A stretch of DNA of 39,261 bases from an uncultured Blastococcus sp. Lineage in GTDB: Bacteria; Actinomycetota; Actinomycetes; Mycobacteriales; Geodermatophilaceae. A program made the translations under genes and the position numbers. The notes under the pieces are model-generated. The model made no database searches. It saw only the letters and a program-made list of their open reading frames with translations, and was not told the DNA's origin. The stretch covers positions 1 through 39,261 of the forward strand of contig CADCTN010000124.1 in NCBI GenBank assembly GCA_902805535.1, given 5' to 3'. Shown piece after piece: positions 16,984 through 24,004 of the stretch (position 1 is the stretch's first letter; the number at the start of each line of letters is the position of its first letter).

Positions 16984-18417
16984 ATGTTCACCAGTCCCGA
17001 CGAGGTCGCCGCCTACATCCGCGACAACGACGTCGAGTACGTCGACGTCCGCTTCTGCGACCTCCCCGGCGTCATGCAGCACTTCACCATCCCGGCGTCG
17101 ACGTTCGGCGAGGACACGTTCTCCGAGGGCCTGGGCTTCGACGGTTCGTCGATCCGCGGTTTCCAGGCGATCAACGAGTCCGACATGCTGCTGCTGCCCG
17201 ACGCCAACAGCGCGTTCCTGGACCCGTTCCGGACGCACAAGACGCTGAACGTCAACTTCTTCATCCACGACCCGATCACGCGCGAGGCCTACAGCCGCGA
17301 CCCGCGCAACGTGGCGAAGAAGGCCGAGGCGTACCTGGCCAGCAGCGGCATCGCCGACACCGCGTACTTCGGCCCCGAGGCCGAGTTCTACGTCTTCGAC
17401 TCGATCCGGCACTCGACGGGGATCAACGAGGGCTACTACCACATCGACTCGGTCGAGGGTTCGTGGAACTCCGGCTCCGTGACCGGCGAGAACGGCGGCC
17501 CCAACCTGGGGTACAAGACCCGCGCCAAGGGCGGCTACTTCCCGGTCGAGCCCTACGACCACTTCAGCGACCTGCGGTCGGACATGATGACCAACCTGAC
17601 CAACGCCGGGCTGCAGCTCGAGCGCGGTCACCACGAGGTCGGCACCGGCGGTCAGGCCGAGATCAACTACAAGTTCGACACGCTGCTGCGGTCGGCCGAC
17701 AGCCTCATGCTCTTCAAGTACATCGTGAAGAACACCGCCTGGGCCGCCGGCAAGAGCGCCACCTTCATGCCCAAGCCGCTGTTCGGTGACAACGGCTCCG
17801 GCATGCACTGCCACCAGAGCCTCTGGAAGGACGGCGAGCCGCTCTTCCACGCCGAGACCGGCTACGCGGGCCTGTCGGACATGGCCCGCCACTACATCGG
17901 GGGCCTGCTGGCCCACGCGCCGTCCCTGCTGGCCTTCACCAACCCGACGGTGAACAGCTACCACCGCCTGGTGCCCGGCTACGAGGCCCCGATCAACCTG
18001 GTCTACTCCGCGCGCAACCGCTCGGCGTGCCTGCGCATCCCGATCTCGGGCGACAGCCCCAAGGCCAAGCGCATCGAGTTCCGCGTCCCCGACCCGTCGG
18101 CCAACCCCTACCTCGCCTTCTCGGCGATGCTCATGGCCGGCCTCGACGGCGTGAAGAACAAGATCGAGCCGCCGGCCCCGGTCGACAAGGACCTCTACGA
18201 GCTGCCGCCCGAGGAGGCCCTGGGCATCGAGAAGGTGCCCGCGTCGCTGGACGCCGTCCTCGACCGGCTCGAGGTCGACCACGACTACCTCATCGACGGT
18301 GGGGTGTTCACGCCCGACCTGATCGAGACGTGGATCGAGTACAAGCGCGAGCACGAGATCGACCCGATCCGCCTCCGCCCGCACCCGCACGAGTTCGCGA
18401 TGTACTACGACATCTGA
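16984..18417 (+). CDS. glnA: Glutamine synthetase, type I-beta (adenylylation-regulated)
   Basis: Makes glutamine from glutamate, ammonia and ATP; the main nitrogen-assimilation enzyme, acting as a cytoplasmic dodecamer. The 477-residue length fits GSI-beta. Visible motifs are [10 protein letters not shown], the metal-binding [41 protein letters not shown] and [10 protein letters not shown]. Tyr405 in [10 protein letters not shown] is the adenylylation site, so it is the expected target of GlnE encoded downstream. GGAGGA at 16975-16980 precedes the ATG. A GlnR-type box lies upstream and a 22-bp stem terminator follows. In mycobacteria glnE is the next gene; here about 12.7 kb intervenes. Confidence 0.97.
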   Translation: MFTSPDEVAAYIRDNDVEYVDVRFCDLPGVMQHFTIPASTFGEDTFSEGLGFDGSSIRGFQAINESDMLLLPDANSAFLDPFRTHKTLNVNFFIHDPITREAYSRDPRNVAKKAEAYLASSGIADTAYFGPEAEFYVFDSIRHSTGINEGYYHIDSVEGSWNSGSVTGENGGPNLGYKTRAKGGYFPVEPYDHFSDLRSDMMTNLTNAGLQLERGHHEVGTGGQAEINYKFDTLLRSADSLMLFKYIVKNTAWAAGKSATFMPKPLFGDNGSGMHCHQSLWKDGEPLFHAETGYAGLSDMARHYIGGLLAHAPSLLAFTNPTVNSYHRLVPGYEAPINLVYSARNRSACLRIPISGDSPKAKRIEFRVPDPSANPYLAFSAMLMAGLDGVKNKIEPPAPVDKDLYELPPEEALGIEKVPASLDAVLDRLEVDHDYLIDGGVFTPDLIETWIEYKREHEIDPIRLRPHPHEFAMYYDI

Positions 18418-18433
18418 GACGCGGTAGCAGTCC

Positions 18434-18491
18434 CGATGAGTTCGCACGGGCCGCCAGCACAGCACCAACGGCGGCCCGTGCGGACTCGTCG
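18434..18491. terminator. 22-bp stem terminator after glnA
   Basis: Arms 18434-18455 and 18470-18491 pair over 22 bases with two G-T pairs, including the exact block GCACGGGCCGCC / GGCGGCCCGTGC, around a 14-base loop. This is the longest stem in the window. It lies 16 bases after the glnA stop and marks the left border of the accessory block. Confidence 0.8.
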
Positions 18492-18631
18492 TCGTGGGCA
18501 GACCGCGTTCCGACGTCTCGGTGCAGTCGCCGAGCGTCGTTACCGGGGCGTGAGCCGAGACGCGCCACCGCAGCGGGCGAACCTTTCAGCGATGGCCGTC
18601 GTGTGTTCTCCCACCCGTCGAGACGGCCCGG

Positions 18632-19858
18632 CTACGTGACGGCCCGCACCGATCGCGCCGGCCAGACGATGAACGTGCCCACTGATCCGGCTGCGCCGAC
18701 GAGCGCGGCGGCGACGAGCAGTTGTGGCGCCGGCAGAACGGGGGTCAGCGAGCTGACGACCAGCGGGAACGCGAAGCCGATATATGTGAGGACGTAGAAG
18801 ATGCTGGTCAGAGTGGCCAGGTCTCTCGATGACGCCAATGCCTCGACGCACCTCAATCCACTGACGAGCAACAACCCGTATGCCCCGCCGAGAGTGATCG
18901 AAGTCGGGATGAGCAGTACGGCGTAGTGCGTATGTGCGGTCGCCGCCGCCATGAGCATCCCCGCCACGAGTGCACCGAGTCCGACCCGGTAGGGCACGGC
19001 AGGCGCACGGGCCGCGAGACCACGCGCCCACGGTTGAACGAGCACGCCAACGCCCAGGGTCACCGCGGCGGCGATACCGCTGGCAACCACCCGGAATTCT
19101 CCGAGCCCGACCAATCCCGGAAGTACGGCGAAAGGCGTCGTGGCAGCGCCGAATACCCAGGGCGCGGTGGGGAGGATGACTTTGAGGAAGACACCGCTTC
19201 GCAAGGCATCTCCGATCCCAGAGGTTGCCTCGTCGCTTCCGCCTCGCGGTGACGTCATGGTCTCCGGCGCTTTCCACATGAAGGGCAGCAGCAGGGCGAC
19301 GAGCACGAGGTGCACGATGTATGAGGTCGACTCCGGCCCGGGCAACCATTGCGCAGTCATCCCTGCAATGAGCGGACCCGCGGCGAATCCGGCGCTGAGG
19401 GCGACCGCTGCACGGGTCACTCCGGACGATTGTGCTCCCGCTCGATCGGAGAGCTCCTTCACCCAGGCGGTTCCGGGCCCGAACGTCGCGCCGGCGGCGA
19501 TTCCTACGAGGATGCGACCGAGGAGGAGGCCCATGAACGAGTCGCCTGCGAGCAGGAGAATCCCGGAACCGACCGCCGACAGCAACAACGCCGGGATGAC
19601 GACGACTCGGCGACCCCAGCGATCCGATACCGGAGCCAGGAGCAACAATGCCGGCATCAGGCCGAGGGCGTAGGCGCCGAACAGGGCCGCCACCTCGACC
19701 GAACTGAGCGATGCGCGGTACACGTGCAGGAGTGCGGCGAACATGTTGGCACCCCAGGCGACGACGAACATTGCCAGAGCTGCGCTCACCCAGGAACGGG
19801 ACGCGCTGTTCCGAGGTGACGTCACTCCACTTTTCTGACCTGTGTATTCACTGGTCAT
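18632..19858 (-). CDS. MFS transporter
   Basis: A 408-residue protein with about twelve hydrophobic segments. The MFS signature between segments 2 and 3 reads PVSDRWGRR (about 77-85), and segment 4 carries GRILVGIAAGATFGPG. Homologues export drugs or take up small molecules; no substrate can be named. The gene and its upstream neighbour are visibly less GC-rich than the rest of the window and use more A/T-ending codons, which suggests acquisition. It starts 14 bases after the DUF1330 stop, so the two are probably co-transcribed. Confidence 0.85.
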   Translation of the reverse strand: MTSEYTGQKSGVTSPRNSASRSWVSAALAMFVVAWGANMFAALLHVYRASLSSVEVAALFGAYALGLMPALLLLAPVSDRWGRRVVVIPALLLSAVGSGILLLAGDSFMGLLLGRILVGIAAGATFGPGTAWVKELSDRAGAQSSGVTRAAVALSAGFAAGPLIAGMTAQWLPGPESTSYIVHLVLVALLLPFMWKAPETMTSPRGGSDEATSGIGDALRSGVFLKVILPTAPWVFGAATTPFAVLPGLVGLGEFRVVASGIAAAVTLGVGVLVQPWARGLAARAPAVPYRVGLGALVAGMLMAAATAHTHYAVLLIPTSITLGGAYGLLLVSGLRCVEALASSRDLATLTSIFYVLTYIGFAFPLVVSSLTPVLPAPQLLVAAALVGAAGSVGTFIVWPARSVRAVT

Positions 19859-19872
19859 TCTCGTCTCCCCGC

Positions 19873-20169
19873 TTACGGCTGATCGACTCCGTCGATCACG
19901 AAGACCTGGTAGTCAGCTCCTCGATGGCGGTGAATCATCGCCTGCTGATACCGGTCGCTGTTGTACCACTCCCTCGCTGCGTCCATGGATGGGAAGCGAT
20001 TGATTGCGACACCGTCCAGGTCATCTCCTTCGAGGACATCGAGCTCCCCGTACGCCGCGATCGGCGTGACTTCGTGCCCCTCTCGAGCCAGCTTTGCCAT
20101 CGTGCGATACGTCGCCATCTCGTGGTCGTCGCTGGTTCCTTTCCGGATCATGACGACGTAGGCGCTCAC
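19873..20169 (-). CDS. DUF1330 family small protein
   Basis: A 98-residue ferredoxin-like alpha/beta-barrel protein of the DUF1330 type. It begins SAYVVMIRKG, contains YGELDVLEGDDLDGVAINRFPSMDAAREWYNSDRYQQAM, the hallmark region, and ends shortly after a strand near FVIDGV. The function of the family is unknown. The GTG start overlaps the TGA of an upstream open frame (GTGA at 20166-20169), which suggests it was once the coupled distal gene of an operon. The MFS gene follows after 14 bases. Base composition matches the MFS gene. Confidence 0.8.
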   Translation of the reverse strand: MSAYVVMIRKGTSDDHEMATYRTMAKLAREGHEVTPIAAYGELDVLEGDDLDGVAINRFPSMDAAREWYNSDRYQQAMIHRHRGADYQVFVIDGVDQP

Positions 20170-20420
20170 GAGTGGCCGTTCAGGAGGTTGATCGACCCGA
20201 CGGCGGCCGGTCCGGATGGCGCGGGGTCATGGCCCGAGACAGGTAGCCCGGACTCGACATCGTCCATCCGAAGCGTTCGGGCCTCAGTCGACGATGTATC
20301 GGAGATCCTGAAGTACGGGTCCTTGTCCACTGCGGTGCTCGATTCGTCGAAATGGCATGGGGGATCGTGCGGGAGGTAATCGGTGACGTCGCACTCGACA
20401 GCGTGTGCGGGGCGATGGTG
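20166..20420 (-). pseudogene. Possible 3' remnant of a gene coupled to DUF1330
   Basis: The minus-strand frame ending at 20166 reads plausibly protein-like over its last 75 or so codons (...DPYFRISDTSSTEARTLRMD...SINLLNGHS). Its TGA overlaps the DUF1330 start as GTGA. Upstream the frame becomes Arg/Pro-rich and loses protein character, and no start with a ribosome binding site is seen. I do not recognise the family. The simplest reading is a truncated or decayed gene; chance is not excluded. Confidence 0.3.
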
Positions 20421-20576
20421 GAGTTCCGCAGGGCTGCGCTCACGGTGGCGCCGGCCCCACACCTGCAGCTGTTGCTGTGCCGGCCCGCGAGTGCGAGTTG
20501 CCCGCTCCCTGGTCGGGCTGGTGGCACGACCGGACCGCAACCCCGGCCGAACGGGTCGGCTGGACCCGACCGGCCC
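20421..20576. other. Gene-poor stretch left of the NmrA-like gene
   Basis: With the remnant this makes about 400 bases (20170-20576) without a supportable gene. Open frames on both strands are Arg/Pro/Gly-rich shadows. No hairpin with a U-tract and no promoter pattern stood out. Confidence 0.5.
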
Positions 20577-21275
20577 CTAGAGACCCGGCTGCCAAGGGCC
20601 GGACCTGATCGCTGACAGCGCCGCGTCGATGGGCTGCGAGCCTGTGGTGATCTCGATGGCGAGTCGGTTGAGCTGGGGTGCGAAGACGGCGTGCGCGATG
20701 GCGGCGGCGACGTCGGCTCGCGGGATGTCGCCGTAGGTGATGGCCACTCCGGCGTCGACCCGCCCTGTGCCGGGGTCGTCGGTGAGGGTGCCGGGCCGGA
20801 TGATCAACCAGTCGAGTTCGGTGCCGGACAGGTGGACGTCAGCGGCTCGCTTGGCCTCCATGTACCGCTCGAAGCCCGGGCCGGGTGACTTCTCGCCCCG
20901 CCAGGCGTCCATGAACACCGACACCAGCACGAACCGGCGGACCCCCGCCAGGGCGGCGGCGTCGGCTGCCTTCATGGCGCCGCGCTCGTCGATCGCGGTC
21001 ACCATGTCGGGGTTGCCGCCGGCGCCGGCAGTGAAGACCACGGCATCGTGACCTGCCATGGCCGCGGCGAGGGTCTGCGCCGAGTCGTCGACCAGGTCGC
21101 CACGCACAGCCATCGCCCCGGTGGCCTCGATCGCGGTCGCCTGCGACGGCTGACGGTGCAGCCCGCTGACCCGGTGTTCCTGCTCCCGCAGGAGGCGCAC
21201 GACGTGCTGGCCCACACCGCCTGTCGCGCCGATGAGGAAGACACTGCCAACGCCGGTGTGCGTGGATGCCGTCAT
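20577..21275 (-). CDS. NmrA/atypical SDR-like NAD(P)H-binding oxidoreductase
   Basis: A 232-residue protein. VFLIGATGGVGQHVVRLL (about 12-29) is the nucleotide-binding motif of atypical SDRs and is followed by a basic GLHRQPSQ turn that favours NADPH. DAVVFTAGAGG and RRFVLVSVFMDAW match the NAD(P)H-binding (PF13460) family, as does LDWLIIRPGTLTDDPGTG. The role is unknown; relatives act as reductases or redox sensors. The ATG at 21275 has GAGGAG six bases upstream; a longer frame to 21359 lacks a site. It stands alone on the minus strand. Confidence 0.85.
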   Translation of the reverse strand: MTASTHTGVGSVFLIGATGGVGQHVVRLLREQEHRVSGLHRQPSQATAIEATGAMAVRGDLVDDSAQTLAAAMAGHDAVVFTAGAGGNPDMVTAIDERGAMKAADAAALAGVRRFVLVSVFMDAWRGEKSPGPGFERYMEAKRAADVHLSGTELDWLIIRPGTLTDDPGTGRVDAGVAITYGDIPRADVAAAIAHAVFAPQLNRLAIEITTGSQPIDAALSAIRSGPWQPGL

Positions 21276-21626
21276 GTAGTGCTCCTCGTCGATGTTCTCG
21301 ATCACTGGGCGGGGTGTGTGGCTTGTTCGGAGGCTGCATGGGCTCGATGTGCCGGGCACGTGTCATCGAGTTCGTCGTCCAGATCTGGAGCGCGGTGAGA
21401 CTGGACCGTGCCGGTATGCGGGCTTCGCTGGCGTGCGGCAGCCGAGGGCATCGAAGACCAGGCCGCGGCGCACTGCTCGGCCTGGACCAGCGGTCCGGTA
21501 CCTACCGATCGAGAGAGCACCCCGCAGGTGCGGGGCCGGTCATCCGCCCTGGCTGTGGGTCCGGCGGCGTGGGGCAGACCCGTCCGGGTGCGGCCGTGGG
21601 GCCCACCCCCGGACAGGTCGCCCCGG
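21276..21626. other. Intergenic stretch with one 8-bp inverted repeat
   Basis: About 350 bases with no supportable gene on either strand. The inverted repeat CCAGGCCG (21458-21465) / CGGCCTGG (21478-21485) with a 12-base loop is the only structure noted. Promoter signals for the NmrA-like gene should lie near 21290-21340 but none is clear. Confidence 0.5.
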
Positions 21627-21656
21627 GTCAGGCCTGCGTCAGGCCTGCGTCAGGCC
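21627..21656. repeat. 11-bp tandem repeat over the DJ-1-like stop codon
   Basis: GTCAGGCCTGC occurs at 21627-21637 and 21638-21648, with an eight-base partial third copy to 21656. The stop codon of the gene on the minus strand (21639-21641) lies inside the second unit. This is the same kind of 3'-end duplication as at leuS. Confidence 0.9.
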
Positions 21657-22328
21657 GTGGCGGGCGATCAGCGCGGTCGCGGCGGCCGTCGACGACCCCG
21701 GGTTCTGACCGGTGATCAGCAGGTCGTTCTCGACGACGTGCGTACCCCAGTCGGCGGTCTTGCTGTAGTTCCCGCCGAGCTTCGTCAGCTCGTCCTCGAC
21801 CAGGAAAGGAACCACGTCGGTCAGGCCGACGGCCTCCTCCTCGGTGTTGGTGAAGCCGGTGACGGCCCGGCCCTGGACCAGCGGCGTCCCGTCCTCGTTG
21901 GTGACGTGGCGCAGCACACCGGGGGCGTGGCACACCAGCGCGACGGGCTTGCCCGAACGCACCGTGTCCTCGATCAGCTGCACCGAGTTCTTGTCCTCGG
22001 CGAGGTCCCACAGCGGACCGTGCCCACCCGGGTAGAAGACCGCGTCGAAGTCCGCGGCGGACACCGAGTCCAGGCGCACGGTGTTGGCCAGCGCGGCCTG
22101 CGCCTCAGGGTCGGCGTCGAAGCGGCGCGTCATGTCGGTCTGGGCCTTCGGTTCGGCGCTCTTGGGGTCGACCGGGGGCTGGCCGCCCTGGGGCGAGGCG
22201 AGCACGGTCTCGACGCCCGCGTCGCGGAAGGTGTAGTACGGCGCGGCGAACTCCTCCAGCCAGAAGCCGGTCTTGCGGCCGGTGTCACCGAGCGTGTCGT
22301 GCGAGGTCATGACCATCAGTACCTTCAT
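21639..22328 (-). CDS. DJ-1/PfpI family protein (Hsp31-like)
   Basis: A 229-residue class I amidotransferase-like protein. The nucleophile elbow is LVCHAPG, with Cys133 and His134, and an N-terminal acid in FWLEEFAAPYY (Glu25/Glu26) fits the Hsp31/YraA-type triad. FYPGGHGPLWDL precedes it as expected. Members are chaperones, glyoxalase III or deglycase-type stress proteins; the exact activity is not decided by sequence. AAGGAG lies five bases before the ATG. The upstream 710 bases hold no recognised gene, so it is monocistronic. Confidence 0.88.
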   Translation of the reverse strand: MKVLMVMTSHDTLGDTGRKTGFWLEEFAAPYYTFRDAGVETVLASPQGGQPPVDPKSAEPKAQTDMTRRFDADPEAQAALANTVRLDSVSAADFDAVFYPGGHGPLWDLAEDKNSVQLIEDTVRSGKPVALVCHAPGVLRHVTNEDGTPLVQGRAVTGFTNTEEEAVGLTDVVPFLVEDELTKLGGNYSKTADWGTHVVENDLLITGQNPGSSTAAATALIARHGLTQA

Positions 22329-23040
22329 GGTTCTCCTTCAGGCGGGCGGGCCGGTCGGGCGGGTCCAGGTGGGTGCTGCGGGGGCGATCGGTGCGGCAAG
22401 TCCTGGGCACCGGGATCGAGAAGACGCACCGGCGTCCACGGGTGGTCGGCCTCAGGTGACGGGTACGTGGCCCTCCCGCCCTCGTCGACTCGTGGCAACG
22501 GAGTCGTTGCCATCTGTGCCGTGGAGGTGGGGGTGCATTACAGGTGCAGCTGGAAGCGCCTGACCGCCATGGCGCGGTCGAGCGGAGCCGGGCTGCGCAC
22601 GTCGCCGACCTCGGACTGGTCCTCGGTCCCCCACCGGAGGACGCGTTCGAGCTGACCCGGGTCCACGGAGCTGGGCCCACGTCTGCGGTGGGGAACCGTC
22701 GCAACGATTGGACCGGCCCGCCATCGACGCACGCCAGCGGATGAAACTGCAGCTGACACCACGGCCGGGCGGATTCCCGGTGACGGGTCACCCGACGGCG
22801 AGGAGCGTCACGGCATCTTCCCGGCGTGGACACCGGCCGGTAACCGGAGCGCTCGTACAGTGGAGGCGTGCCCCGAGGGGCACGGACCGGCCGAGGACCG
22901 CGTCCCGCCGACGGCGAGGCGCGCGAGGTCCGGTACCGGCGATGACGCCGGCTCGCATCGTGGCGACCACCCGCACGTGCGCCGCAACCGGCGTCCACCC
23001 CTCAGACCTGACTGCACGCCACACACGGAGGACAGACATC
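22329..23040. other. 712-base stretch without a recognised gene
   Basis: Open frames on both strands are Arg/Pro/Gly-rich and lack ribosome binding sites. A short plus-strand frame at 22544-22744 and its minus-strand counterpart at 22538-22762 have somewhat protein-like segments but no recognisable family. The promoter of the DJ-1-like gene and that of the small gene at 23041 should lie here; neither shows the TANNNT-start pattern. Confidence 0.5.
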
Positions 23041-23505
23041 ATGACGTCAGTACGACCCACGCGCATCGACGACCACGGCGACCGGTTCCCCGGCGCTCTC
23101 CCCGCAGCGCCCGCTGCGCACACCCGCGGCGCGGATCAGCGGCTGGTGCGCATGCACTCGGCGTACGTCGCCAAGGCCAACTCCCTGGTCGAGGCCGACC
23201 GCGATGAGCTGGCGGCCGGAATGGCCGACGCCTTCGCCGCCGAGTCCTCCGCCACCGACCACGCCCACCATGCCGGCCGCGGTGGCGCCGGCCGAGGGGC
23301 GCCCAGCCGCGGCCAGGACGGCCGGCTCACCCGCCTGGGCCGGTTGACCCGCAGGTCCCTGCGGCGGTTCGACCGCTACACCCTCGACGTCTTCAACGCC
23401 GGCTGGCATCGCGCGGCCCTCACTCATCCCACGGAGGTCTCCAGCACCAGCTCCTGCGCACGGGCCGGGAACCAGCGGGCGACCAGCCACTCCGCCGCCG
23501 AGTAG
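23041..23505 (+). CDS. Hypothetical protein
   Basis: A 154-residue charged protein of unknown family. A likely helix at about 33-60 (RLVRMHSAYVAKANSLVEAD) is followed by a His/Gly-rich turn and a basic segment (LTRLGRLTRRSLRRFDRY, about 100-117). The ATG has GGAGGA about 11 bases upstream within ACGGAGGACAGACATC. Its last 82 bases overlap the 3' end of the convergent DUF1353 gene, and the tail after about residue 127 looks less natural, so the real C-terminus may have been changed. No membrane span is seen. Confidence 0.5.
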   Translation: MTSVRPTRIDDHGDRFPGALPAAPAAHTRGADQRLVRMHSAYVAKANSLVEADRDELAAGMADAFAAESSATDHAHHAGRGGAGRGAPSRGQDGRLTRLGRLTRRSLRRFDRYTLDVFNAGWHRAALTHPTEVSSTSSCARAGNQRATSHSAAE

Positions 23506-23969
23506 ACGGCCAGTGCCGGCAGGATGGCGAGGCCGGGCGGGAGCACCAGCGGGGCGGCCAGCACCGACAGCACCAGCACACCCGGCGCGCTGATCAGCCA
23601 GCCCCGGCGACGCCGCTCGTCGGTCAACGCCCCCCACCGGACCCCGGTCCACATCAGCCAGCGCCGCAGGACCGGGACGCCGCTCTCCCGCATGACCCGG
23701 CGGAAGATGCCGTCCGCATCCCGCGAGGTCACCAGCCCGGTGCGCAAGCCCTCGGTGATCAGCCAGTCGTGCAGGATCGCCGCGAGCGTGTACGCGCCGA
23801 ACCGCGGGACCAGCCAGGTGACCGGGCGCGGCACCGTCGCGAAGTCGGTGCGGAACCCGGCCGGCACGACGAACCGGTCCCGGCGGCCCCGGTAGACCAG
23901 TGCGTCGACCAGCGCCCACGTGCTGGCGTCGACGCGGCGGACGGTCAGGGAACCGGGTTCGAAAGGCAC
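23424..23969 (-). CDS. DUF1353 family protein with hydrophobic C-terminal segment
   Basis: A 181-residue protein. The DUF1353 core is clear: RFVVPAGFRTDFATVPRP, then AYTLAAILHDWLITEG, as in phage- and genome-borne members whose function is unknown. The C-terminal third adds a hydrophobic stretch (LISAPGVLVLSVLAAPLVLPPGLAILPALAVYS) that could be one or two membrane spans. The GTG at 23969 is chosen because a start further upstream would run into the preceding dehydrogenase gene; its site is weak. It follows the xanthine dehydrogenase-type operon by 35 bases on the same strand and may be co-transcribed. Confidence 0.75.
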   Translation of the reverse strand: MPFEPGSLTVRRVDASTWALVDALVYRGRRDRFVVPAGFRTDFATVPRPVTWLVPRFGAYTLAAILHDWLITEGLRTGLVTSRDADGIFRRVMRESGVPVLRRWLMWTGVRWGALTDERRRRGWLISAPGVLVLSVLAAPLVLPPGLAILPALAVYSAAEWLVARWFPARAQELVLETSVG

Positions 23970-24004
23970 GGCCCACCCTGCGTCACCCGGCGCCGATCCG
24001 CAGC

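Noticed and set aside
16398-16991. Longer RDD protein starting at 16991
   Set aside because: It would run through the glnA1 GlnR-type box; a -10 element seven bases before 16817 explains the shorter start.
22708-23040. 5' extension of the hypothetical gene at 23041
   Set aside because: The extension is Arg/Pro/Thr-rich without protein character; the Shine-Dalgarno-like GGAGGA lies just before 23041.
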